From contig JAKONB010000516.1 of assembly GCA_022702195.1 (NCBI GenBank), positions 1-14,049 of the forward strand: a stretch of DNA of 14,049 nucleotides, in the 5' to 3' direction. The position numbers and the translations under genes were made by a program. The first letter of the stretch is position 1. Every line of letters starts with the position of its first letter. Positions 1 through 7,238 of the stretch are shown here, piece after piece. The notes beneath the pieces were generated by a model that saw only the letters and a list, made by a program, of their open reading frames with translations, had not been told where the DNA came from and did not search any database. Source of the stretch: Beijerinckiaceae bacterium. Lineage in GTDB: Bacteria > Pseudomonadota > Alphaproteobacteria > Rhizobiales > Beijerinckiaceae.

Positions 1-199
1 AGCCCGACACGAGGTCGCGCAGGACGTCGAGCTCCTCGCGGGAGGCGATGTCCATGTCGCGGATCAGGCGCTCGATCTGCGCCTTGATCACGGTCTCGGC
101 CTCCCGGCGCACGCCCTGGGCCGCGCCGGCGGCATCGGTCACCAGGCGGGCGACGTCGTCGAGCAGCCGGTTGGACCCCGGCCGATTGAAACCCTGCAT
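1..199 (-). CDS. ubiK: Accessory factor UbiK family protein (BMFP/DUF526), 5' part only
   Basis: Reading the complement from the ATG at 199-197 gives MQGFNRPGSNRLLDDVARLV followed by a helical segment with TDAAGAAQGVRREAETVIKA and then IERLIRDMDIASREELDVLR. This is the BMFP/UbiK layout: a short amphipathic N-terminal helix, then a coiled coil that trimerises. UbiK assists assembly of the ubiquinone-biosynthesis complex in the cytoplasm and at the membrane; that role comes from work on the family. About 66 codons are present and the C-terminus (usually 80-100 residues in total) lies beyond the left edge. A GGGGAG ribosome binding site sits about 6 nt before the ATG and fixes the start. The gene diverges from the two-component pair to its right. 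Confidence 0.85.
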   Translation of the reverse strand, partial: MQGFNRPGSNRLLDDVARLVTDAAGAAQGVRREAETVIKAQIERLIRDMDIASREELDVLRDLVSG

Positions 200-475
200 C
201 GCTCGTCTCCCCAAACCCGTGCCGTCCCGCGCCGGTGATCATCAGCGGCGCGGAATGTCCGGCATCGGAACGTCCGACATAAGAATCGCGAGGGGCCAGG
301 GCAATCCGCGTCCGCGCCGGCATGCGGAAATTGCCGGACGGTATCTGGACGGGCCGTCGAAACAACGTGTTACAAATCAGGCACCTAACGGGTCTTCGCG
401 CGGGGGCGGCCAGCGGTCATAAGATGGCGTATGTTGCAGGCCATCACGCCCCCCGGAGCCGAGACCCGGAACACC
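200..475. other. Intergenic region between ubiK and the two-component operon
   Basis: This 276-bp divergent gap has no convincing gene. The only promoter-like element seen for the right-hand operon is weak: TGGACG at 347-352 and TACAAA at 371-376, 18 nt apart, with four of six matches each. No strong Shine-Dalgarno precedes either possible start of the response regulator (431 or 476). Confidence 0.4.
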
Positions 476-1204
476 ATGCCGCAAGCCGCGCCGACGACGC
501 CCCACATCCTCGTGGTGGAGGACGACCGCGAGATCAGCGCCCTGGTGGCGCGCTATCTGCGGGCGAACGAGTGCCGCGTCAGCCTCGCGGGCGACGGGCG
601 GGCCATGGACCGGGCGCTCGCGGATTCGAAGGTCGATCTCATCGTGCTCGACCTGATGCTGCCGGGGGAGGACGGCCTAAGCCTGTGCCGGCGCCTGCGC
701 GCCGCGTCGAGCGTGCCCATCCTGATGCTCACGGCCAAGGCCGAGGAGATCGACCGGATCATCGGACTCGAGATCGGCGCCGACGATTACCTCGGAAAAC
801 CGTTCAACCCCCGCGAACTCCTCGCCCGCATCCGTGCCATTCTGCGGCGCGGGTCGGGCGGGGAGGCCGAGGCCGAGGACGGGGTGCGCCGCCTCACCTT
901 CCTCGGCTGGACCCTCGACGTGTCCCTGCGCCAGCTCCTCAGCCCGGAGGCGGCGCGCATCGCCATCACCGGGGCGGAGTTCGATCTCCTCCACGCCCTG
1001 TGCCTGCGGCCCGGCCGGGTCCTGTCGCGCGACCAGCTCCTCGACCTGACGCAGGGGCGCGCCGCCGGACCGTTCGAGCGCAGCATCGACGTGCTGATCA
1101 GCCGGATCCGCCAGAAGATCGAGCGTGATCCGCGCAACCCGGAGATCATCCGCACCATCCGCTCGGGGGGATACCTGTTCACCCCGGAGGTGACGCGCGC
1201 ATGA
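476..1204 (+). CDS. OmpR/PhoB-family response regulator
   Basis: This is a 242-residue DNA-binding response regulator. The receiver domain (about residues 8-122) shows the acidic pair D16-D17 in VVEDDREI, phospho-acceptor D59 in IVLDLMLPGEDG, T87 in MLTAKAE, and K109 in GADDYLGKPF. The C-terminal winged helix (about 140-240) has the family's features: GAEFDLLHAL, the recognition-helix region RSIDVLISRIRQKIE, and the wing IRTIRSGGYLF. An in-frame ATG at 431 would add 15 residues; I prefer 476 because it gives the usual short lead into the first beta strand, but neither start has a strong ribosome binding site. The stop overlaps the kinase start as ATGA, so the two are a translationally coupled operon. 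The pair resembles EnvZ/OmpR in layout; the stimulus and regulon cannot be read from sequence. Confidence 0.93.
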   Translation: MPQAAPTTPHILVVEDDREISALVARYLRANECRVSLAGDGRAMDRALADSKVDLIVLDLMLPGEDGLSLCRRLRAASSVPILMLTAKAEEIDRIIGLEIGADDYLGKPFNPRELLARIRAILRRGSGGEAEAEDGVRRLTFLGWTLDVSLRQLLSPEAARIAITGAEFDLLHALCLRPGRVLSRDQLLDLTQGRAAGPFERSIDVLISRIRQKIERDPRNPEIIRTIRSGGYLFTPEVTRA

Positions 1205-2604
1205 GCACGCAGCGGCGGTCTCGGTTCTCGGCCCTGGTGCCCGGCAGCGTCGCCGGACAGATCGCGCTGCTGATCGTGCCGGCCATCGTCGTCACCCATG
1301 CGTTGGCGACGCTGGCCTTCTTCGCCCTGCGCGAGCCCTGGCGCCCGGACGCGCATCCGGGCGTCGCCGCCACCCGGTTGGCGACCGTCGCCCGCCTGCT
1401 CGACGGCGCCCCGCCGGACGAGCGCGCGGCGATCCTGGCCAATGCCGGCCGGATGCTGCCGACGCTGCGCATCGAACCCTGGAACGGCACGGGGGGCGAG
1501 GGCGACAACGAGGCCGCCGATCATCCGGTGGTGCGGCGCCTGCGCGAGGGGTTCGGCCGGACCCTCACCATCACCGACCTGCCCGGCGGCGAGGGCCAGA
1601 GCGGGATCCGGATCGGTGTCGTCACGCCGGAAGGGGCCGCCCTGTCGGCGCATCTGCCCGACGACGAGCGGCCGCCGATCCGGCCGGCGCCGATCGTCGT
1701 CGCGCTCCTGTTCCTGGCCGTTACCCTGTCGCTGCTCTCCCTCTGGGCCACCCGCGCGCTGACGGCGCCCCTGGCGCGCCTGGCGGCGGCGGCGGAAGCG
1801 TTCGGCAAGCACATGGACCTCGTCGCCCTGCCGGAGAACGGCCCCAAGGAGGTGGTCGCCGTCTCGCGGGCCCTCGACCGGATGCGGGACCGGGTGCGCC
1901 GCCTCGTCGACGACCGCACCCAGATGCTCGCCGCGATCAGTCACGATCTGCGCACGCCGATCACCCGCCTGCGCCTGCGTGCCGAGTTCATCGAGGACGA
2001 TCACGCCCGCACCATGACCCTGCGCGACCTCGACCAGATGAACGGCCTCGTGGAGGCGGCCCTGTCCTTCGTGCGCGATGGCCAGCGGGGGGAGGGCCGG
2101 GCCAACACACTCGTGGACCTCGCCTCGGTGGTGCAGACGGTGTGCGACGGCTTCGCCGATATGGGCGCCGATGTCAGCGTCGCGGAGACCCGCCACGTGC
2201 TGATCCAGGGCCGGCCCGACGAGCTGCAGCGGGCGCTCATGAATCTCGTCGACAATGCCGTGAAATATGGCGGCTCCGCCCAAGTGAGCATGGGGCTCTG
2301 CGCCCGCGGTGTCCAAGTGGAGATCTGCGACGCGGGGCCGGGCATTCCCGAATCCGAATGCGATGCGATGCTTCAGCCCTTCGTGCGCGGCGACCGGGCC
2401 CGCAACCTCGATACGGCGAGCGGCTTCGGCCTCGGCTTGTCCATCGTGCTGGCCATCGTCGAGGCGCATGAGGGCCGCTTCACCCTCGGCAACCGCACGC
2501 CGCACGGCCTCTGCGCCCGGATCGAGCTGCCGCTGGCCGCCGCCCGGATGGCCGGCAAGCCGGCGGACCCGACCCAGGCCGCCATGGCGCCCCGGGCCGC
2601 CTGA
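1201..2604 (+). CDS. Membrane sensor histidine kinase (HAMP-HisKA-HATPase)
   Basis: This 467-residue kinase is the partner of the preceding regulator, sharing an ATGA overlap. Transmembrane helix 1 is about residues 19-43 and helix 2 about 164-184; the roughly 120-residue segment between them would be a periplasmic sensor without a recognisable fold. A HAMP linker follows (about 184-236). The phospho-acceptor is H248 in AAISHDLRTPITRLRLRAEF, an H-box of the EnvZ type. The ATPase domain shows the N-box NLVDNAVKYG (348-357), the G1 box DAGPGIPESE and the G2 box GFGLGLSIV. All catalytic boxes are intact. The tail after the last strand is short, Ala/Pro-rich and probably disordered. The ligand is unknown. 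Confidence 0.93.
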   Translation: MSTQRRSRFSALVPGSVAGQIALLIVPAIVVTHALATLAFFALREPWRPDAHPGVAATRLATVARLLDGAPPDERAAILANAGRMLPTLRIEPWNGTGGEGDNEAADHPVVRRLREGFGRTLTITDLPGGEGQSGIRIGVVTPEGAALSAHLPDDERPPIRPAPIVVALLFLAVTLSLLSLWATRALTAPLARLAAAAEAFGKHMDLVALPENGPKEVVAVSRALDRMRDRVRRLVDDRTQMLAAISHDLRTPITRLRLRAEFIEDDHARTMTLRDLDQMNGLVEAALSFVRDGQRGEGRANTLVDLASVVQTVCDGFADMGADVSVAETRHVLIQGRPDELQRALMNLVDNAVKYGGSAQVSMGLCARGVQVEICDAGPGIPESECDAMLQPFVRGDRARNLDTASGFGLGLSIVLAIVEAHEGRFTLGNRTPHGLCARIELPLAAARMAGKPADPTQAAMAPRAA

Positions 2605-2611
2605 CCGCTGG

Positions 2612-3268
2612 TCAGAACTCCATGTCGAGTTCCTCGATCTCGTCCGGCTCGCTCAGGGCGGCCTCGGTCCATTCCTCCATGAGCGGCCAGGCCAGGATGG
2701 TGTCCCGGTAGGTCGCGGTCTGGCGCGAGACCGGCACGTCGTAGGTCCGGAAGCGCGAGCAGACGGGGGCGAACATCGCGTCGGCGAGGCTCGGGCGCTC
2801 GCCGAACAGGTAGGGGCCGTCATAGCGCGACAGGCATTCGTCGACGATGGTGACGATCCGGTCGATATCGCCCCGCGCGCCGTTGAAGATCTTGAAATCG
2901 GTGTGTCGGGCCTTGAGGTTCATCGGCAGCGCCGAGCGCAGGTTGATGAAGCCGCCATGCATCTCGCCCGAGATCGAGCGGCAATGCGCCCGCGCCACCG
3001 GGTTCTTCGGCAAGAAGCCCGCCTCCGGATAGGTCTCGTTGAGATATTGGGCGATGGCCAGCGTGTCCCAGACGATGATCTCGCCGTGGCACAGGCGCGG
3101 CACCAGGAACGAGGGCGAGAGGTGGAGCAGCTCGGCGCGCGTGGAGGCGTCGTCGCCCGGGAGCCGTTCGGTCTCGAAAGCGAGGCCCGCCATCCGGCAG
3201 ACCAGCCAGCCGCGCAGGGACCAGGAGGAATAGTTCCGGCTCGAAATCGTGAGCGTGGCCGCAGGCAT
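2612..3268 (-). CDS. Glutathione S-transferase family protein
   Basis: This 218-residue protein has the two-domain cytosolic GST layout. The N-terminal thioredoxin-like domain (about 1-80) carries NYSSWSLRGWL, in which a Ser in the SSWS stretch is the likely glutathione-activating residue, then the cis-proline motif LVPRL and a WDTLAIAQYLNE stretch in place of the usual E-S glutamyl-binding pair. The helical C-terminal domain includes YLFGERPSLADAMFAPV, the conserved N-capping S-x-A-D segment. The substrate is unknown. An in-frame ATG at 3274 adds two residues (MD); I prefer 3268 because a TTGGGGGG stretch then sits 6 nt upstream. It lies tail to tail with the kinase operon (7 bp between stops) and diverges from phaZ. 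Confidence 0.88.
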   Translation of the reverse strand: MPAATLTISSRNYSSWSLRGWLVCRMAGLAFETERLPGDDASTRAELLHLSPSFLVPRLCHGEIIVWDTLAIAQYLNETYPEAGFLPKNPVARAHCRSISGEMHGGFINLRSALPMNLKARHTDFKIFNGARGDIDRIVTIVDECLSRYDGPYLFGERPSLADAMFAPVCSRFRTYDVPVSRQTATYRDTILAWPLMEEWTEAALSEPDEIEELDMEF

Positions 3269-3668
3269 GTCCATCCCCCCAAGGTGTGGCAGGCGCGATC
3301 CAAGACTCGTGCCGCGGGGACGCTCGCGCTGACGTGATTCCCTCCCCGGAGCGTCGCTCCGCCCGCTGGATGATGCAAGCGCGGGCGTTTCGGGGGACGA
3401 TGGGCTCGGGGACCGGTCCTTGCATGGGAGGAATGGGCTGCGGGCGGCCCCCTGGGAAGCGCGTCGCCCTCGGGACGGGCCTCCGATGACGAAAAGGTGT
3501 TGCGAGGTGATGCATACGCACAACAGCCACTGGAGATCGTGCGCCGCACCCGTTGCGCCCGGTTTCGGGCTGGCCCAGCCTAGCGGCGCACCGGTGGCGG
3601 CGCAGAGCGTTCGCCCGTCCGCGGCGGATGCGTCACGCCTCGACCGTTCGCGCAGGAATTCGGCTGTC
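3269..3668. other. Divergent intergenic region between GST and phaZ
   Basis: This gap of about 400 bp has no gene I can support; open frames running through it are extensions of the flanking genes without family-like sequence. It contains a small perfect inverted repeat, GGAGCG-T-CGCTCC (3348-3360), of unknown meaning. Promoters for both genes must lie here, but I could not identify convincing -35/-10 pairs. Confidence 0.4.
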
Positions 3669-4883
3669 ATGCTTTATCGTGCCTTCGACCTTCAAACCGA
3701 TCTCGCCGAGCAGACGCGGGCCTGGGGGCAGCTCGTCCACGACGCCGTATCGCCCTGGGCCGATGCCGGCTTCCGCGAGCCGGTCTCGTGGTGGTCCTCC
3801 GGGGCGCGGATGATGATGCGCGCCGGACTCACCTTCAAACGCCCGCCCTTCGGCATCGACACGGTGACGGTGGGCAACCGCGAGGTGCCGGTGAGCGAGG
3901 AGGCGGTCCACGCCACCCCGTTCGGGACGCTCCTGCGCTTCCGCAAGGACATCGACACCGAGCAGCCCCGCGTGCTGGTGGTGGCGCCGCTCTCCGGCCA
4001 TTTCGCCACCCTGCTGCGCGGGACCGTGCGGACCCTGCTGCCCGATCACGACGTCTACATCACCGACTGGCACAATGCCCGCGACGTGCCCCTCGCCGAG
4101 GGCGGCTTCGGCTTCGACGATTACGTCGACCACCTCGTGACCTTCCTGGGCGCCATCGGCGAGGGCGCGCATCTGGTGGCCGTGTGCCAGCCCGCCGTGC
4201 AGGCGCTCGCCGCCGCCGCCGTCATGGCCCAGTCGCGCAACGCCGCGCAGCCGCGCAGCATGACGCTGATGGCCGGCCCGGTGGATTGCCGCATCAGCCC
4301 CACCGCCGTGAACAAGCTCGCCACCTCGAAGCCGATCGACTGGTTCGAGAAGAACCTGATCGCCACGGTGCCGGGACGCCATGCCGGCGCGGGGCGCCGG
4401 GTCTATCCCGGTTTCATGCAGGTGTCGGCCTTCGTGGCGATGAACGCCAAGCGGCACGTCCAGAGCCATGCGGACCTGTTCTGGCACATGGTCAACGGCG
4501 AGACCGGGAAGGCCGACCAGATCGCGACGTTCTACGACGAGTATTTCGCGGTCCTCGACCTCGCGGCGGAATTCTACATCGAGACGGTCCGGACCGTGTT
4601 CCAGGAGCACACCCTGGCCAAGAACGAACTCACCTACCGGGGCGAGCCCATCGACATGCGGGCGATCCGGCGCACCGCGCTGATGACCGTGGAGGGCGAG
4701 CGCGACGACATCTGCGCCGTGGGCCAGACCATGGCGGCGCACGACCTCTGCACCGGACTGGCGCCCCACATGAAGAGCCACCATCTCCAGGCCGGCGTCG
4801 GCCATTACGGGGTGTTCTCCGGACGGCGGTGGGAGAGCCAGACCTACCCGCTGGTGCGCAACTTCATCCAGTCACACGCCTGA
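3669..4883 (+). CDS. phaZ: Intracellular polyhydroxyalkanoate (PHB) depolymerase
   Basis: This 404-residue protein matches the intracellular PHB depolymerase family, which hydrolyses stored poly-3-hydroxybutyrate granules to monomers and short oligomers. The start MLYRAFDLQTDLAEQTRAWG is typical. The alpha/beta-hydrolase core has an oxyanion-side VVAPLSGHFATLLRGTVRTL, then LVAVCQPAVQAL with a Cys nucleophile (C173) in the lipase-box position, then D346/D347 in VEGERDDICAVGQ and H379 in GVGHYGVFSGRRW. The Cys-Asp-His triad is what is known for the Ralstonia-type enzyme. The C-terminal PHB_depo_C region is complete and length is normal. The frame is open upstream to 3420, but that stretch has no family-like sequence; AGGAA near 3654 supports the ATG at 3669. 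It is probably monocistronic. Confidence 0.93.
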   Translation: MLYRAFDLQTDLAEQTRAWGQLVHDAVSPWADAGFREPVSWWSSGARMMMRAGLTFKRPPFGIDTVTVGNREVPVSEEAVHATPFGTLLRFRKDIDTEQPRVLVVAPLSGHFATLLRGTVRTLLPDHDVYITDWHNARDVPLAEGGFGFDDYVDHLVTFLGAIGEGAHLVAVCQPAVQALAAAAVMAQSRNAAQPRSMTLMAGPVDCRISPTAVNKLATSKPIDWFEKNLIATVPGRHAGAGRRVYPGFMQVSAFVAMNAKRHVQSHADLFWHMVNGETGKADQIATFYDEYFAVLDLAAEFYIETVRTVFQEHTLAKNELTYRGEPIDMRAIRRTALMTVEGERDDICAVGQTMAAHDLCTGLAPHMKSHHLQAGVGHYGVFSGRRWESQTYPLVRNFIQSHA

Positions 4884-4995
4884 CACGCTCGCGCGGCCAA
4901 GTGCGCCGGCCAGATGCGGCAGCCCGGTGCCCGGTGATTGGGGCGGCGGCGTCAAAAAACCAGGGCGACGACGGCAGGATCGCCGTCATCCCCGG

Positions 4996-5024
4996 TTGGA
5001 AGTCGGCGGCGCATCGTGTATGAG
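4996..5024 (+). promoter_or_regulatory. Candidate sigma-70-type promoter for rpsU
   Basis: TTGGAA (4996-5001) and TATGAG (5019-5024) are separated by 17 nt, each matching four of six consensus bases. Transcription would start near 5031, giving a leader of about 157 nt before the rpsU start codon. A 6-bp inverted repeat (GACGGC at 4970-4975 with GCCGTC at 4982-4987) lies just upstream. This is pattern recognition only. Confidence 0.4.
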
Positions 5025-5071
5025 CCTGCCCCAAGTGCAGTTTTTGCGCCGATTCGAGTCCGTCTGACGGA

Positions 5072-5110
5072 CGTCCCTCCCGGGAGAGATCCTGGGCAAG
5101 GGGCGTTTTT
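5072..5110 (+). terminator. Terminator-like hairpin in the rpsU leader
   Basis: CGTCCCT (5072-5078) pairs with AGGGGCG (5099-5105), with one G-U pair. Inside it CCCGGG (5079-5084) pairs with CCTGGG (5091-5096) around a 6-nt loop. Together this is a 13-bp stem interrupted by a 2-nt bulge, followed at once by five Ts (5106-5110), the form of an intrinsic terminator. It lies 78 nt before the rpsU start codon and 189 nt after the phaZ stop. It either ends read-through from phaZ or, if the promoter at 4996 is real, acts as an attenuator for rpsU. A preceding hairpin, GTCCGT-CTG-ACGGAC (5058-5072), shares one base with it. Confidence 0.5.
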
Positions 5111-5187
5111 CAGTTCTCTTCGCGGTGATCGCGAGGGACCCGGGTCGGTGCCGTCCAACAAACCTACGTGTCAGAGGATCTAGACCG

Positions 5188-5505
5188 TTGCAGGTACTCG
5201 TTCGCGACAACAACGTTGATCAGGCGCTCCGCGTCCTCAAGAAGAAGATGCAGCGCGAGGGCATCTTCCGTGAGATGAAGCAGCGCAAGGCCTACGAGAA
5301 GCCCTCCGTGCGCAAGGCACGCGAGAAGGCCGAGGCCGTCCGCCGCGCCCGCAAGCAGGCGCGCAAGACCGCGATCCGCGAGGGCCTGATCGCCGCTCCG
5401 AAGCCGAAGCCCCGTTTCGGCGCCGGTGCGCCGCGTCGTCCGGGCGGTTCGCCGTTCGCTCCGACCGCCCCGACCGTGCTGCCCCCCGTCGGCGGCGCCG
5501 CCTGA
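5188..5505 (+). CDS. rpsU: 30S ribosomal protein S21 (bS21)
   Basis: This 105-residue protein begins (L/M)QVLVRDNNVDQALRVLKKKM, the conserved S21 N-terminus, followed by the basic helical region QREGIFREMKQRKAYEKPSV and repeated K/R-A-R motifs that bind 16S rRNA near the 3' end. The start is TTG: the family's N-terminus begins there, and AGAGGA lies about 9 nt upstream, while the in-frame ATG at 5125 would add 21 residues of non-family sequence. After about residue 70 the chain continues as a Pro/Ala/Gly-rich tail (APKPKPRFGAGAPRRPGG and beyond), longer than in enterobacterial S21 (71 residues) and probably disordered. The gene is monocistronic between a leader hairpin and a strong terminator. 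Confidence 0.95.
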   Translation: MQVLVRDNNVDQALRVLKKKMQREGIFREMKQRKAYEKPSVRKAREKAEAVRRARKQARKTAIREGLIAAPKPKPRFGAGAPRRPGGSPFAPTAPTVLPPVGGAA

Positions 5506-5564
5506 GATCCGGCGTCTCGGCCCGGACGGCGCCCCGCGCCGTCGCGGGCCGGAGATCCCGTATG

Positions 5565-5598
5565 AAAAAACCCGGCCGCTGCGCGCGCCGGGTTTTTT
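5565..5598. terminator. Bidirectional intrinsic terminator of rpsU and the convergent receiver gene
   Basis: A run of six As (5565-5570) precedes CCCGGC (5571-5576), a 10-nt loop, GCCGGG (5587-5592) and six Ts (5593-5598). The stem is GC-rich and flanked by complementary A and T tracts, so it can terminate on both strands. It sits 59 nt after the rpsU stop and 12 nt after the stop of the minus-strand response regulator. Confidence 0.9.
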
Positions 5599-5610
5599 CG
5601 TGTGCGCGGC

Positions 5611-6003
5611 TCAGGCCGCGCGGGCGGCGAGGGTGGCGTGCTCGGCCTGGACCAGCACGTCCAGCGCCCGCCACGGCTTCTGCATGTAGACGACCTCGGC
5701 CGGGATCGGTCCGGCGCTGCGCTTGTCGTAGCCGGAGGTCAGCACCACCCGGACGTCCGGCCAGCGCCGGCCCACCGCCTCGGCCAGGGCGATTCCGTCC
5801 ATGGCGCCGTTGAGGCGCACATCCGCGAAGAGCAGCGCCACGTGATGTCCGGATCGTTCCAGCACCGAGATCGCCGCCTCGGCGCTGTCGCAGGCGACGA
5901 CGTCGAGTTCGGTCTCCTCCAGCACCGCCGTGGCGAGGTTGCGAATCGCGGCGTCATCCTCGACCACGAGGGCGATCTGACAGTCGGGCTGGGATTGATC
6001 CAT
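5611..6003 (-). CDS. Single-domain response regulator (receiver only)
   Basis: This 130-residue protein consists of one receiver domain: VVEDDAAIRNL with acidic pair D16-D17, phospho-acceptor D61 in LLFADVRLNGAMDG, T89/S90 in VVLTSGYD, and K109 in VYMQKPW. There is no output domain. The sequence resembles receivers attached to hybrid kinases or to HWE/HisKA_2 kinases in Rhizobiales, so it could act as a phosphate shuttle or sink, but its kinase is not in the window. The start is well supported: AGGAG lies 6 nt before the ATG at 6003-6001. The much longer open frame upstream is not coding-like. It diverges from the glutamine amidotransferase gene. Confidence 0.88.
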   Translation of the reverse strand: MDQSQPDCQIALVVEDDAAIRNLATAVLEETELDVVACDSAEAAISVLERSGHHVALLFADVRLNGAMDGIALAEAVGRRWPDVRVVLTSGYDKRSAGPIPAEVVYMQKPWRALDVLVQAEHATLAARAA

Positions 6004-6342
6004 GGAATCTCCTCTGCGGGGTGAAAGGATGGGCGGCGGCCGTGCCACCGCCACGATGTGATGATTCTGTGCGGGTGATGCTGATCCGCAACGCCGCGTC
6101 GGGCAAGAGTCGATTTGCCGATGCGGCCATGCAGGTCCGCGCGGGCGGGTTGCTTTGCCGGCGGTTCGTCTCTTGCATGGGGTGGCGGTGGCGTCCGCCC
6201 TACCGCACCGCATTAACCATCCATTCACCACGATGACTCGACAGTCGCGGATCGGCGGCATCAGGGCCGATCCAGGGTTTGAGGCCACGCTCCCGGCCTG
6301 AACGGGGGCCGGAACGACAGGACAAGGGGGTGTCTGCCTGCC
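6004..6342. other. Divergent intergenic region with a CtrA-like site
   Basis: This 339-bp gap has no gene I can support. It is relatively AT-rich around 6211-6240. There TTAA (6213-6216), 7 nt, TTCA (6224-6227) and C match the CtrA recognition pattern TTAA-N7-TTAAC with one mismatch, and a GACTC (GANTC, possible CcrM methylation site) follows at 6235-6239. A second GANTC (GATTC) occurs near 6063. No clear -35/-10 pair was found for either flanking gene. Confidence 0.35.
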
Positions 6343-7134
6343 ATGTGTCGCTTTCTCGCCTATTCCGGTGAGCCGGTTTTCCTCACCGACCTCGTCTGCG
6401 CCCCGACCCATTCGCTGGTCCACCAGTCGCTGCACGCGACCGAGGCGAAGACGGAGACGAACGGCGACGGTTTCGGCATCGGCTGGTACGGCGAGCGGGC
6501 CGAGCCCGGTCTCTACCGCGATGTCTGCCCGGCCTGGTCCGACGAGAACCTCGTCAACCTGTGCCAGCAGGTGCGGGCGCGGATGTTCTTCGCCCATGTG
6601 CGGGCCTCCACCGGCACGGCGACCACGCGGGCGAACTGCCATCCCTTCGCGCAGGGGCGCCACCTCTTCATGCATAACGGCCAGATCGGCGGCTATCACC
6701 GGATCAAGCGCCGGCTCGAGGCGCTGATCCCGGACGAACTCTACGACGTCCGCCGCGGCACCACGGATTCCGAGGCGATCTTCCTGCTGGCCCTGGCCGA
6801 TGGGCTGGCCGAGGATCCGGTCGGCGCCATGGCGCGCACCATCGCCCGCGTGCGCGACCTGATGCGGGCCGCCGAGGCCGACGAGCCCCTGCGCTTCACC
6901 GCCGTGGTCACCGACGGCGACACCCTCACGGCCTATCGCTGGGCCTGCGACGGCCGCCCGCCGAGCCTGTATTACCGGCAGACCGAGACCGGCCTCGTCG
7001 TGGTGTCCGAGCCCATCGACGGCTGCCGCGAGGGCTGGAACGTCATCCCGAAGGGCGGCACCCTGCAGGCGACGCGCGGCGGCACCGTCACGATCACCCC
7101 GCCGGGGGGCCTCTCCGAGCGCCTCGCCGCCTGA
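6343..7134 (+). CDS. Class II glutamine amidotransferase (YafJ/EgtC-like)
   Basis: This 263-residue protein starts MCRFLAYSGEP, placing the Ntn-type nucleophile at Cys2, which becomes the N-terminus once the initiator Met is removed; this settles the start. Further class II glutaminase signatures are TNGDGFGIGWYG, FFAHVRASTGT and HPFAQGRHLFMHNGQIGGY, which form the glutamine pocket. A C-terminal stretch, VVVSEPIDG...GWNVIPKGG, resembles the YafJ family. There is no synthetase or other acceptor domain, so what receives the ammonia is unknown; a gamma-glutamyl hydrolase role as in EgtC is possible, but no ergothioneine genes are nearby. An AAGGGGG stretch lies about 12 nt upstream of the ATG. 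The aldehyde dehydrogenase follows after 104 bp. Confidence 0.88.
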   Translation: MCRFLAYSGEPVFLTDLVCAPTHSLVHQSLHATEAKTETNGDGFGIGWYGERAEPGLYRDVCPAWSDENLVNLCQQVRARMFFAHVRASTGTATTRANCHPFAQGRHLFMHNGQIGGYHRIKRRLEALIPDELYDVRRGTTDSEAIFLLALADGLAEDPVGAMARTIARVRDLMRAAEADEPLRFTAVVTDGDTLTAYRWACDGRPPSLYYRQTETGLVVVSEPIDGCREGWNVIPKGGTLQATRGGTVTITPPGGLSERLAA

Positions 7135-7207
7135 CCGATCCCGGCGCCGGAGGCGGGGCCGGATCGCGTGGGCCGGGGTTGCGGGCCGGCGGCGGAGGGG
7201 AGAAGAA

Positions 7208-7229
7208 CCGCGCTCATGCGTGAGCGCGG
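7208..7229 (+). repeat. Perfect stem-loop at the aldehyde dehydrogenase start
   Basis: CCGCGCTCA (7208-7216), a 4-nt loop TGCG, then TGAGCGCGG (7221-7229): a perfect 9-bp inverted repeat. Its 3' arm covers the first two bases of the GGGAG Shine-Dalgarno (7228-7232), 6 nt before the ATG at 7239. It could be a translation-controlling hairpin or a protein-binding operator. Confidence 0.6.
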
Positions 7230-7238
7230 GAGCCGGCG

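Noticed and set aside
261..295. EcfG-type stress promoter (GGAAC-N16/17-CGTT)
   Set aside because: GGAAC occurs at 267-271, near 6312 and near 12056, but none has CGTT at the right spacing.
787..2505. 572-codon minus-strand open frame opposite the two-component genes
   Set aside because: It mirrors two well-conserved genes with complete motifs; the His/Arg/Gly/Ala-rich translation has no family features and is the usual antisense artefact in high-GC DNA.
3420..3668. N-terminal extension of the PHB depolymerase to 3420
   Set aside because: The extension is Pro/Arg/Ala-rich without similarity to the family, and the typical MLYRAFDLQTDL start with AGGAA upstream is at 3669.
5125..5187. In-frame upstream ATG giving an N-terminally extended S21
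   Set aside because: The S21 family begins at the QVLVRDNNV segment, and the TTG at 5188 has a suitable AGAGGA; the extra 21 residues are not family-like.
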